A stretch of DNA of 27,035 nt from NCBI GenBank assembly GCA_035570275.1, contig DATMNI010000429.1, forward strand, positions 1 to 27,035, written 5' to 3'. The DNA is from DATMNI01 sp035570275 (GTDB lineage Bacteria; Acidobacteriota; Terriglobia; Bryobacterales; Bryobacteraceae). Positions 1 through 7,695 of the stretch are shown here, one piece after another. A program made the position numbers and the translations under genes. Each line of letters opens with the position of its first letter. Position 1 is the first letter of the stretch. The notes below the pieces were generated by a model. The model saw only the letters and a program-made list of their open reading frames with translations. It was not told where the DNA came from and made no database searches.

Positions 1-2875
1 AGGCCTCCATCCTCACTTGCAACGAACGGTGTTCCCCCAATCGGAACTCGCGGCGTACCGCCACATCTGCCTGCGACATGCCGAAGCCCGTAATCGAATT
101 CCGCCCCAGGTTGCCCTGAACGCCGCCCTGAACGCCGCCCTGCGCACCGCCCGGAATGCCCGGACCTGCGGGGTAAAAGGCAGCCGGATTGATACGCCTT
201 CCACCCGGCGCTCCACCGTCTGGCAGCCATACCGGCTGGTCCGGCATCAGGTTCGGGCGAACGGCGTTGGCCAGCCCCACGCCCTGGTATTCGTCATTCT
301 CCAGCACTGAAATGGGGAAGCCGCTGCGGGCGCGCAACACCGTGTCCACGGACCAGCCTCCCAGAAAACGCGCGCCTCCCGTCCGCTTCCCGGCAAACGT
401 GTATGTCAGCGCGCCGCTCAGGGAATGGCGCAAATCGAAATCGGAGGATGCCCGGTCGCGCCGGGCGTTGGCTCCACCGCCGGCCCACACCAGAAAGGCA
501 TCGCTGGAATCGTCGTCCATGGAGTGCGACCACGAATACGATACCAGGGCCGCAAATCCACCTATCACCCGTCTCCGGTACTGCGCCTGTAAGCCCTGGT
601 AATTGGACTCGCCGTTGTTGGTGGTCAGCGCCGCCACAAATGTCGGGCTGCTGCCGGCGCCGCCCACCTCCCGGCGGATCAATCGGTCGCCGGCCGAGCC
701 CACATAGCCCACCGACAACACATCGTTCGCGCCGATGGCGTGATCCAGCGTCACATTCCACTCCAGGAGCCGCGGCAGATGCAGATCGGGCATAAAGCCG
801 TAGATGAGCAGCGACGAAACAAACCCAGCCCTTCCGCTCTGGAATTGCGTGGTGCTGAACGGCCCGCTATTGATCAGGTCGGTAGCGATGCTCAAGCTGG
901 AATCGTAAAACAGCCCGCCGCCGGCCCGCAGCACCGTGCGCCCGTCCTTGGTGATGCGCCAGGCCGCGCCCAGGCGAGGCGCAAAGTTGGTGTATGAGTC
1001 CGGCCAGAGTGGCTGCCGCGCCGGGGTCAGGGTGTTGGTGGAGGGGTCCAGAAACCAGGTCTTATTGTCCGCGGGCACCGGCGCCGGGCTGAACTCCCAT
1101 CGCAGGCCTGGTGTGACCGTAAGCCGTTTCGACACCCGCCAGGTATCCTGCACCCACAGCGAAGTTTCGCTCACCTCCGTGGAGGCATTGATCGCGGGTG
1201 ACTGGCCCTTCCAGACATCGCGGTTATCGGTGGTCGTGATGTCGTCGGCAATCACACTCAGCACACCGGTGGCATCGCGACGGACCGGCGTGATCCTCCG
1301 GTAGTCGGCGCCAAACCGCAGCCCGTGGGCGCCGCGGTTCCAGATGGTGGATTGAAGCATCTGGAACTGGCGTTGCTTCCGGTCACCCTCGCGTCCGGTT
1401 ACCACCTGGCCCACTCCGCCAATGGAGAACCGCACCAGGTTGTCGCACGAAACCGAGTTGGGAAACAGGAACGAAATCATCGGCGCCAGTTCGCATCCCG
1501 AGGGAACCGTGTCGCCCATCCCCGTCCATGTCGAATGCGCTGCGGCTTGCGATTCGTTGGCGCGAAAATCCAGCGCCAGGCTGGCCGCCGGACGCAGGCT
1601 CAGCCCCAGGGTGACGCTTTGGAAGCGCAGGTCGAGGCGGTTTACTTCGGTGCTGCCGAATTCGTTCGTAGAGGGCGAATCGTTGTACCGGGCGAACAGA
1701 GTGGTGTTCGCGGTCAGGGCATGATCGATGCGGACGATGCCGGAATCCAGTTGCGCCGGGCGGATGTTGCGCCCGTTCCACGCGGCCAGTCCGTTGCCGA
1801 AATCCACGCCGTTCGGCAGCGGGAACAGATTCAGCGCCGGCTGCAGCCAGTCCGGAGCCGCTTGCCGCGTCGCCAGCGAGGGCACGGGTTGCTGCCACAC
1901 GTACGGCCCGCGCAATTGCATGTGCTGGTAGGAGAGGAAGAAGAAGGTATGGTCGCGCCGGATCGGCCCGCCGAGCGACGGCGCCACATCCTGCAGGCGC
2001 AACGCCCCGCGTCCCAACCCGGAGTTGTTCGCGAACCAGTCGTTGGCGGCCAGCAGTTCGTGCCGGAACCGGTACGCGATGGATCCGTGCCAATCGTTCG
2101 TGCCCGAGCGGCTCGCCAGCGATATGGTCGCGCCGGGCAATCGGCCTAGCTCCGGCCCCTCACTGGATGTCTGGACGCGGAATTCGTCCACCGCTTCCAT
2201 TGGCAAAAGAGAATCCAGGCTGCCGAAGGCGCTCATGGCGGGCAGCACGCCGCCGTTAGCCTGCGCCGGCAGACCGCCGGCGGTCACTCCAGTGTTGGCG
2301 CTGGCGCCATCTACGGTGAAGTAATTGGCGTTGGGCCGCTGGCCGTTGGCGGTAAATTGGCCGGCTTCGCCGCGCGTGGCCGGCGTCACATTGGTGCCGG
2401 GCGAAAGTTCCGCCAGGCTCAGCAACCCGCCGCCATTCAGTGGCAGCCGCTGGATCTCGTCGCGAAACACCCGGATCCCGATAGAAGCGTCTTCCTGCCC
2501 CAGCAACGGCGTCGTCCCTTCTACCGTGATGGTTTCTTGCACGGCACCCACCGAAAGCGTGAAATCGGCCCGCGCCGGCTGTTGGACTTCCAGCTTCACG
2601 TTGAAGCGGATCATGGTGCGGAATCCGTCCTTGCGCACCGTCACCTTATAAATACCCGGCCGTAGGGAACTGACTACGTACTCGCCGTCGGTCTGCGACT
2701 GCGTGATCCGTCGAAAGCCGGTGTCCTCGTTTACCACCGTGACCATGGCTTCGGATACGGTGGCATCGGAGGGGTCCACAACTCGGCCGTACAGGTACGC
2801 GGATCGTTGGGCAAGCACAAGAGGGCTGAGGGTGAGAAAAGCTACACAGGCTGTGGTCAGGCGCCCAGCATTCAT
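1..2875 (-). CDS. Oar-like TonB-dependent receptor, 3' end beyond window
   Basis: Open without a stop from an ATG at 2875 to the left edge (958 codons seen). Internal Met codons at 1519 and 520 are in the same frame, so no frameshift is apparent. The protein starts with a signal peptide (about residues 1-22, ending LSPLVLAQ). A carboxypeptidase-regulatory-like beta-sandwich follows (YGRVVDPSDATVSEAMVTV, then GEYVVSSLRPGIYKV). Next comes a plug-like part (RDEIQRLPLNG, NGQRPNANYFTVDGASANTG, VDEFRVQTSS) and a long beta-barrel with aromatic-rich strands (RDHTFFFLSYQ, SLWVQDTWRVSKRLTVTPGLRWEF). This architecture is typical of acidobacterial outer-membrane receptors of about 1,000-1,200 residues, so most of the protein is present. 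The substrate cannot be told. It starts 9 nt after the anti-sigma stop, so it is probably the last gene of the sigma/anti-sigma transcript and may be its target or its signal sensor (inference). Confidence 0.9.
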   Translation of the reverse strand, partial: MNAGRLTTACVAFLTLSPLVLAQRSAYLYGRVVDPSDATVSEAMVTVVNEDTGFRRITQSQTDGEYVVSSLRPGIYKVTVRKDGFRTMIRFNVKLEVQQPARADFTLSVGAVQETITVEGTTPLLGQEDASIGIRVFRDEIQRLPLNGGGLLSLAELSPGTNVTPATRGEAGQFTANGQRPNANYFTVDGASANTGVTAGGLPAQANGGVLPAMSAFGSLDSLLPMEAVDEFRVQTSSEGPELGRLPGATISLASRSGTNDWHGSIAYRFRHELLAANDWFANNSGLGRGALRLQDVAPSLGGPIRRDHTFFFLSYQHMQLRGPYVWQQPVPSLATRQAAPDWLQPALNLFPLPNGVDFGNGLAAWNGRNIRPAQLDSGIVRIDHALTANTTLFARYNDSPSTNEFGSTEVNRLDLRFQSVTLGLSLRPAASLALDFRANESQAAAHSTWTGMGDTVPSGCELAPMISFLFPNSVSCDNLVRFSIGGVGQVVTGREGDRKQRQFQMLQSTIWNRGAHGLRFGADYRRITPVRRDATGVLSVIADDITTTDNRDVWKGQSPAINASTEVSETSLWVQDTWRVSKRLTVTPGLRWEFSPAPVPADNKTWFLDPSTNTLTPARQPLWPDSYTNFAPRLGAAWRITKDGRTVLRAGGGLFYDSSLSIATDLINSGPFSTTQFQSGRAGFVSSLLIYGFMPDLHLPRLLEWNVTLDHAIGANDVLSVGYVGSAGDRLIRREVGGAGSSPTFVAALTTNNGESNYQGLQAQYRRRVIGGFAALVSYSWSHSMDDDSSDAFLVWAGGGANARRDRASSDFDLRHSLSGALTYTFAGKRTGGARFLGGWSVDTVLRARSGFPISVLENDEYQGVGLANAVRPNLMPDQPVWLPDGGAPGGRRINPAAFYPAGPGIPGGAQGGVQGGVQGNLGRNSITGFGMSQADVAVRREFRLGEHRSLQVRMEA

Positions 2876-2884
2876 CGGCTCTGC

Positions 2885-4873
2885 CTAACGCTCATCGTAC
2901 GACAGATGGCGTTGGCATTGCTCGATACTTGCCGTTAACTGTGACAGACCAGACATCAGTTGGGCGGGAATACGGTCCCCGGCGCTGTCCGAAGAACCGT
3001 CCGCGGAGTGTCCGGGCGAGCGGTCTCCGCCCTTATCCGAGGATGCCACTCCCAAGGCGACCGCTAGCAGCGATTCCACCCGATGTGCCGCAGTCAGTAA
3101 TTCGTCGGCGGCCGTTTGCCACGCGACCGTTGTGTTCGCCTCCACCTTAACCTCCGCCTTGGCTTGCGTTTTAGATGGGACCGCTGCCAGACCCATCAGA
3201 ATCGGCGTCAGCGTAGTCTCGATCCGGGCGGTTTCCCTGGCGAATTCGGCCAGATGTTCGCGGCCCAGGTTGTGCAGCACGCGCCGGTCAGCCGCACTCA
3301 TTTGCCGCTCATGGGCCGGCGGGAATTCCAGCGCCAGACGCCGCAGCGCATAGGCCCGCGCCATGGCTGAATCGGTCCAATCCAATAGTTGTCCGCTGAA
3401 GCGCTCGAATTGCGGGCGGCCCCCCAGGCGTTCTTCAATTCGCGCCTGTAACTGTCTATTTTCGGGGCCGGCCGCGTCTCGAGTTGGGGCCGGTTCCGAC
3501 TGAACCGGCGGTTTGCTTGCGGGGAAAGCTGGGTCGGCGAAACGCACCACCACATTCGGTAGCGCGTCCAGCACGGCATGAAGCTGCGCCTGGCGCTTCG
3601 GGGGAATACCGGTTCCGCTTACCAGCAACTGCTGGCCTTCGCGGCTGATTTCCACCGGGTCGCCCAAGTCCGCGCCCGCCTGATGGAGGGCTTCGGCTAC
3701 CTGTAACTCTGTGTGCATACCGGAGAGGTTCATACCCCCGGAGTCCGTACCGGCGGGCGGGTTGGCCTCGGCCGGATTGGCGATAAAAGCCGGCGGCACG
3801 CCAGGTTGGCGAGGCGTGCCGCCGGTGGTTCCAGCTAGTGTGCTTGCGGGAAGTGCTTGCTGGTCTACCAATTCCGTCATTTCCACCCAATCCCGGTTAC
3901 GGAACTCGAATCTCCCTTCCAGGGGCTCATAGTCCGTCATCCGCAGTTTCAGGGTGGCTGCCACCAGCGATCCATCGTCCGTGGTGGTCTTAATCTCGTA
4001 GGCGCCCTGCTCCACTGGAAGTTCGCGCGTAGGAAGTTCGCCCGCAGGAAGTGCGTCCGCTGAAGGGTCGCCCGCACGAACCTCGCCCAGCCGCTGGCGG
4101 TCCGGGACGGTGTTCACCGCATCCTGTTTTGACGCCAGACCGTCGCGCCAGTCTGTGAAGGATCTGGCGCTCAGCGGGTCGTCGAAGTTGTATTTGGCCT
4201 CGCGAAACATCGCGGCCAGTTCGGCTTCGCCCGCTGCCGCAGTCTGCAGCGCGGCTCCGCTGGACGGTCGAAGTCCGCCGCCGATCACCTTCGTGATTTG
4301 CCGCGTCGGCGTGGTGATACGCACCCGGCGAAGCGCGCGCGGCCGGCTTTCCGAAACCACCACCGCGCGCTTCAGCAACACCGCCGCCTGTACCGACGCG
4401 GTCTCGCGCAACTGATAGAAAGTGATGGCAGTTGCAGCCAACAGCGCGACGCATACCGCCCATTTGACCGGCGTCCTCCAGGCAGGCGGCTTCGATAAGT
4501 TAGTCAGGTGCGCGGCTCTAATCAGACGCCCAAAGAGCGACTCGCCAGCCAGCCCGCCATCGATTGGCTCAAATTCCCCGAGCGGTTCAAATTCCCCGAT
4601 CCGGTCAAATTCACGGGAAAGGTCTTTCCACGGCTGGGGCGGGGCAGGCAAACAGGCTCCCAGAACGTTCTTGCGGTACTTTACGCAATCCGTCACCGTG
4701 GTTTCGAGTGCTTCCAGTTCCGCACGGCACTGCCAGCAGGCCTCCAGGTGTTTCCGAACCTGGCGCGCTTTCCGCTGGGGCAGTTCTCCATCCAGATAGC
4801 GCAACAGGTGCCCGTCTTCCAGGTGTGGCATACCCAGTTGGCGCATACCCATGCCGGGGGATGGGTTACTCAT
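2885..4873 (-). CDS. Long zf-HC2 anti-sigma factor, membrane-anchored
   Basis: A 662-residue protein with an N-terminal putative zinc-finger (zf-HC2) at about residues 17-55. His42, Cys46 and Cys49 form the HxxxCxxC signature (KHLEACWQCRAELE). One membrane helix lies at about 138-154 (WAVCVALLAATAITFYQL). About 500 residues follow that should be periplasmic. Anti-sigma factors of this class are usually about 150-300 residues, so the C-terminal part is unusually long. It holds a BON-like or secretin-like stretch (EGQQLLVSGTGIPPKRQAQL) and an alpha-helical tail. A short 15-bp tandem repeat near 4020-4065 encodes xxELP units. The ATG at 4873 lies inside the sigma gene's last codons (ATGAGTAA, 8-bp overlap), with an AAGAAGG ribosome site 6 nt upstream. 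It probably holds the upstream ECF sigma factor inactive at the membrane. Its signal is unknown. Confidence 0.85.
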   Translation of the reverse strand: MSNPSPGMGMRQLGMPHLEDGHLLRYLDGELPQRKARQVRKHLEACWQCRAELEALETTVTDCVKYRKNVLGACLPAPPQPWKDLSREFDRIGEFEPLGEFEPIDGGLAGESLFGRLIRAAHLTNLSKPPAWRTPVKWAVCVALLAATAITFYQLRETASVQAAVLLKRAVVVSESRPRALRRVRITTPTRQITKVIGGGLRPSSGAALQTAAAGEAELAAMFREAKYNFDDPLSARSFTDWRDGLASKQDAVNTVPDRQRLGEVRAGDPSADALPAGELPTRELPVEQGAYEIKTTTDDGSLVAATLKLRMTDYEPLEGRFEFRNRDWVEMTELVDQQALPASTLAGTTGGTPRQPGVPPAFIANPAEANPPAGTDSGGMNLSGMHTELQVAEALHQAGADLGDPVEISREGQQLLVSGTGIPPKRQAQLHAVLDALPNVVVRFADPAFPASKPPVQSEPAPTRDAAGPENRQLQARIEERLGGRPQFERFSGQLLDWTDSAMARAYALRRLALEFPPAHERQMSAADRRVLHNLGREHLAEFARETARIETTLTPILMGLAAVPSKTQAKAEVKVEANTTVAWQTAADELLTAAHRVESLLAVALGVASSDKGGDRSPGHSADGSSDSAGDRIPAQLMSGLSQLTASIEQCQRHLSYDER

Positions 4874-5465
4874 AGCGCACCTTCTTCAGCCGCACCATGG
4901 CGCGGCGCAGGAACTCACCCACGGCGGAAGCGCTGATACCCAGCGCTATCCCGATTTCCGGGTACCGCAGCCCTTCCAGGCGCAAAAACAGGCATCGCCG
5001 CTGCTGCTCGGAAAGGCCCTCCACCGCGTTGTGAAACCGTGTCATACGCTCGCGATCGATCAATTCGCTCTCGGGAGTCTTCTGCTGGGTGTCGAATCCC
5101 TGAGAGGCGAACCGCCCGCCAATTTCAGGGTCGTAAGGCTCCTCGGAATTCTGCCGGGCCCGGATTTTGAGGCCCAAATTGTGCGCCACCCGGAAGATCC
5201 AGGCCCGTGGGTTCTGAATCTCTTCTCCTTTACGCAGAGTGGCATACAGCCGAAGGAAGACTTCCTGCGCGGCCTCCTGGGCTCTCGGGGGGTGAAGCCC
5301 GAGCGTGAGCAGGTAGCGATACACGTCATCGCGTGCCTCCTCGAACAGGCGGCTTACCTGATCCTGCAAAGTTGCGTCCTGCAAGGTTGGTTCCTGCAAG
5401 CCTGCGGCGGTCCGTTCCGGCCGGATTATGCCCACGAGTTGTGCGCCGCGCGGAAATGATGACAT
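4866..5465 (-). CDS. ECF-type RNA polymerase sigma factor
   Basis: 199 residues from ATG 5465. Sigma region 2 is seen as SRLFEEARDDVYRYLLTLG, AAQEVFLRLYATL and NPRAWIFRVAHNLGLK. Region 4 is seen as LSEQQRRCLFLRLEGLRYPEIG followed by GISASAVGEFLRRAMVRLKK, a helix-turn-helix for the -35 element. Length and layout fit ECF sigma factors with a linked zinc-finger anti-sigma. A longer reading from a TTG at 5561 is possible (231 residues), but its extra 32 residues do not resemble the family and cover the likely control region, so ATG 5465 with GAAGAGG just upstream is preferred. The stop overlaps the anti-sigma start by 8 bp, which indicates translational coupling. It is probably autoregulated, since ECF units usually are, but no matching promoter could be proved. 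Confidence 0.88.
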   Translation of the reverse strand: MSSFPRGAQLVGIIRPERTAAGLQEPTLQDATLQDQVSRLFEEARDDVYRYLLTLGLHPPRAQEAAQEVFLRLYATLRKGEEIQNPRAWIFRVAHNLGLKIRARQNSEEPYDPEIGGRFASQGFDTQQKTPESELIDRERMTRFHNAVEGLSEQQRRCLFLRLEGLRYPEIGIALGISASAVGEFLRRAMVRLKKVRYE

Positions 5466-5497
5466 TCCCTCTTCACTAAAGACCCCCGGGGAAATGT

Positions 5498-5548
5498 TTT
5501 CAACTACACCTTTTGAAAGAAATTGAAAGAATTTGGCTGTAGTTGGAA
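5498..5548. promoter_or_regulatory. Inverted repeat in divergent sigma/GT2 control region
   Basis: An 8-bp perfect inverted repeat, caactaca (5501-5508) and tgtagttg (5538-5545), extends to 11 bp if one G:T pair is allowed (5498-5508 with 5538-5548). Between the arms are two direct copies of ttgaaagaa (5513-5521 and 5523-5531) one helical turn apart. The segment is AT-rich against GC-rich surroundings. It lies in the 125-bp gap between the divergently transcribed sigma factor and glycosyltransferase, so it could be an operator or a leader hairpin. No binding protein can be assigned. Confidence 0.4.
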
Positions 5549-5573
5549 TGTAGGGCTTCAAGATCTTTATAAT
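5543..5573 (+). promoter_or_regulatory. Candidate promoter for the GT2 glycosyltransferase
   Basis: A perfect TATAAT (5568-5573) is preceded by TTGGAA (5543-5548) with a 19-nt spacer, which is longer than ideal. Transcription would start near 5580, about 10 nt before the ATG at 5591, so the transcript would have almost no leader. The right arm of the 5498-5548 inverted repeat overlaps the -35 element, so a protein bound there could block this promoter. Confidence 0.4.
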
Positions 5574-5590
5574 GAACGATTCCTTAGGCC

Positions 5591-6637
5591 ATGCCAGATC
5601 CCACCATAGGCGTATCGATTGTCACCTTCAACAGTAGCCAATACATCGGGCGTTGCCTCGATTCCCTCCTCGCTCAGCAGGGCGTCCGATTGGACGTAGT
5701 GGTGGTCGATAATGCCTCGGCCGATGCCACGCGGGAGATTTTGGCGGGCTACCACGGACGGGTTCGCATCATCCAAAACCGCGCCAACGCCGGTTTTGCG
5801 GCGGCCCAAAATCAGGCCATTCGGACCGTCCGCGGCCAATGGGTCCTCACCCTCAACCCCGACGTGCTATTGGAGCCCGGCTTCCTGCGCAGCCTGGTAG
5901 ACGCTGGCCGGCGGGACCGGAGCGCCGGGGCTGTCTGCGGAAAACTCCTCTCCATCGGGGCCGGTTTCGAGCCCTTGCCCGGGCGTCGCATCGATTCCGC
6001 CGGTATCTACTTCACCCCCGCTATGCGCCACTTCGACCGCGGTTGGTCCAAACCCGATGGCCCGGCGTTCGACCGCGCTGAATACGTCTTCGGCGCCTGT
6101 GCCGCCGCCGCGCTCTACCGCCGGCGCATGATCGACGACATCTCCCTGGACGGCGAGTTCTTCGATTCGGATTTCTTCGCCTACCGCGAGGATGCCGACG
6201 TGGCCTGGCGCGCCCAGTTGCTCGGCTGGCGTTGCATGTATGTCCCCGGCGCCGTGGCGTGGCATGTTCGCACGGCCAAACCGGGCGGCCGCCGGTTGAT
6301 TTCGCCCATGATCAACATGCACTCGGTGAAGAACCGATTCCTGATGCGCATCAAGAACGCCACGCCCGGGCTATACCGGCGCTACTGGCTCTTCATGACG
6401 GCACGCGATGTAGTGGTGGTGGCCGGGTGCCTGCTCACCGAACCGCGCTCGCTGGTGGCCTTCTGGCAAGTCGCCACCGGATTCGGCGCCGCCTGGCGCC
6501 GCCGCCGCGCCATCATGGCCCGCCGCAAGGTGAACGATGCCGCTTTGGCCCGCTGGTTCCAGTTCCAACCGACCGCCGAGCCCATCGGCGCGGAGCCGTT
6601 GCCCGAACCAGCCGCGGGTCTGTTGGCGCCGGTGTAA
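5591..6637 (+). CDS. GT2 family glycosyltransferase
   Basis: 348 residues, family 2 (GT-A fold) glycosyltransferase, probably cytoplasmic or membrane-associated. It transfers a sugar from a nucleotide-sugar donor during cell-surface polysaccharide synthesis. The N-terminus has the Rossmann-like start VSIVTFNSSQYIGRCLDSLL, the nucleotide-binding D40-N41 (VVVDNASADATREIL), the NAGFAAAQNQAIR segment and a metal site at NPDVLLEPGF (Asp91). The acceptor or catalytic segment EDADVAWRAQLLGWRC follows near residues 199-213, and WHVR after it is common in rhamnosyltransferase-like members. A basic C-terminal region (WRRRRAIMARRK) may touch the membrane. It stands alone on the plus strand, divergent from the sigma factor, so donor and acceptor cannot be inferred from neighbours. 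Confidence 0.88.
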   Translation: MPDPTIGVSIVTFNSSQYIGRCLDSLLAQQGVRLDVVVVDNASADATREILAGYHGRVRIIQNRANAGFAAAQNQAIRTVRGQWVLTLNPDVLLEPGFLRSLVDAGRRDRSAGAVCGKLLSIGAGFEPLPGRRIDSAGIYFTPAMRHFDRGWSKPDGPAFDRAEYVFGACAAAALYRRRMIDDISLDGEFFDSDFFAYREDADVAWRAQLLGWRCMYVPGAVAWHVRTAKPGGRRLISPMINMHSVKNRFLMRIKNATPGLYRRYWLFMTARDVVVVAGCLLTEPRSLVAFWQVATGFGAAWRRRRAIMARRKVNDAALARWFQFQPTAEPIGAEPLPEPAAGLLAPV

Positions 6638-6652
6638 CGGCGTTTTGTGGGC

Positions 6653-6687
6653 CAGGTTGCTAACCTGCGGCGGATTGTTAATCCGCC
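6653..6687. repeat. Two adjacent mini-hairpins after GT2 gene
   Basis: Two perfect stem-loops sit almost back to back. The first is CAGGTT-GCT-AACCTG (6653-6667, 6-bp stem). The second is GGCGGATT-GTT-AATCCGCC (6669-6687, 8-bp stem). Both have 3-nt loops and a single base separates them. There is no T-run, so this is not a classic intrinsic terminator. The design resembles a dispersed intergenic repeat element, or it could protect the 3' end of the GT2 transcript. Apart from these and the 6741-6846 inverted repeat, the 6638-6828 gap shows nothing recognisable. Confidence 0.7.
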
Positions 6688-6740
6688 TGCCCCGAGCTTT
6701 GCCGACCCCTTGCCCGACGTGGTGCCTTGAGAAATCGGTT

Positions 6741-6846
6741 CCAAAAGTTGGCAGTTAGCCCCAACCGTAGGTCTTCAAATTAGGCCGTTGCCGAAATGGG
6801 GACTTCGCAACCGAAATCGGGTACAGGGTCAGGCAACAACTTTTGG
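6741..6846. repeat. 10-bp perfect inverted repeat at convergent gene ends
   Basis: CCAAAAGTTG (6741-6750) and CAACTTTTGG (6837-6846) are perfectly complementary, separated by 86 nt. The right arm lies in the last codons of the SWIM gene and the left arm lies beyond its stop at 6829. GT2 and SWIM converge here, so the pair could fold the 3' end of either transcript. With so long a loop it may equally be chance. Confidence 0.35.
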
Positions 6847-7692
6847 TGGGCGGGACGCCGTCGCCTTTTTCCCGCGCCCGGTGGACCTGCGTTGACCAAC
6901 CGGTACTCCAGCCGCCACTGCCGGGGTCTTCTTAGCGGCCGCTGCTTTCAGGGGCTTGGGCGTGGCGGGGGTGGCGTCCGGAGCCATGTCCAACCCAAAT
7001 AGAGCCGAAAGGTCTTCGCCACCGAGGACCTTCTTTGTAGCCGGCGCATTCTTGGACAGGCGAGCCTGTCCGGCCCCGGCGATGAGTTCCTTTTCGTCCA
7101 GGTTGTGCAGGCGGAAGAGGAGGTCGGGCTGTTTGTCCAAGCGTGCGCCGATGCCGTAGAGCACGGCGGCCACATGCTTGCACATATAGGCCCCGTCGGG
7201 ACAACTGCACGAAAGCTGGATCTCGTCCGGTGACGGGAAAAGGCCGGCTTTCTGCCGGCAAACCCGTTCCATCACACCCTTGGAGAAGCGACCCTGCAGA
7301 AGCTCGATGAGCGAATCGATGGCGCCGGCGCAGTCTGCGCAGATGGATTGCCAGCGCGCCTTCGCCACCGGAGCGACTTTCACCTTAACCTTGTAGATCT
7401 CCGATCCGCTGACCATGGCTTTGATTTCGCCGGGCGCGATTTGAAGATCGATCACCGAACCGTTGCGAACATAAGTCCGGCCGCGCGGCAACCGGTTCTC
7501 AAAGTCGCTATAGCGTTCCAGGTTATCGCACCAGGCCTTGCCCCAGAAGGTTTTGACAATGGTGCGGCCATCTAGTACAACCGGCGAAACCGGGTGGCCT
7601 TTCTTCGTGAGTTTGGCCATTTCGCTGGCCGCCTTCCGGCGCCGCTGCGCAACGGAAACATAGGGTCTCCATCCGTATCCGTAAAATCCCAT
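6829..7692 (-). CDS. SWIM zinc-finger protein
   Basis: 287 residues. The SWIM zinc finger is visible as CSCPDGAYMCKHVAAVLYGIG, with ligands Cys162, Cys164, Cys171 and His173 in the CxCx(6)CxH pattern of this nucleic-acid or protein-binding module. The N-terminal region (GRTIVKTFWGKAWCDNLERY, then LPRGRTYVRNGSVIDLQI) is the conserved part of bacterial proteins of this type. After residue 230 the tail is Ala/Pro/Lys-rich and low in complexity, ending in basic residues. The ATG follows the SNF2 helicase stop by 3 nt, with GGAG about 9 nt upstream. SWIM proteins are commonly encoded next to SNF2 helicases in bacteria and are thought to act with them on DNA, but the exact role is not established. 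Confidence 0.88.
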   Translation of the reverse strand: MGFYGYGWRPYVSVAQRRRKAASEMAKLTKKGHPVSPVVLDGRTIVKTFWGKAWCDNLERYSDFENRLPRGRTYVRNGSVIDLQIAPGEIKAMVSGSEIYKVKVKVAPVAKARWQSICADCAGAIDSLIELLQGRFSKGVMERVCRQKAGLFPSPDEIQLSCSCPDGAYMCKHVAAVLYGIGARLDKQPDLLFRLHNLDEKELIAGAGQARLSKNAPATKKVLGGEDLSALFGLDMAPDATPATPKPLKAAAAKKTPAVAAGVPVGQRRSTGRGKKATASRPPKVVA

Positions 7693-7695
7693 CGA

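Noticed and set aside
1325..2149. Plus- and minus-strand frames of 230-270 codons within the TonB receptor region
   Set aside because: The receptor frame runs unbroken through this stretch with clear barrel features. The others are low-complexity Arg/Gln/Pro shadows.
5466..5561. TTG-initiated extension of the sigma factor
   Set aside because: It covers the AT-rich inverted-repeat region and adds residues unlike the family. ATG 5465 is better placed.
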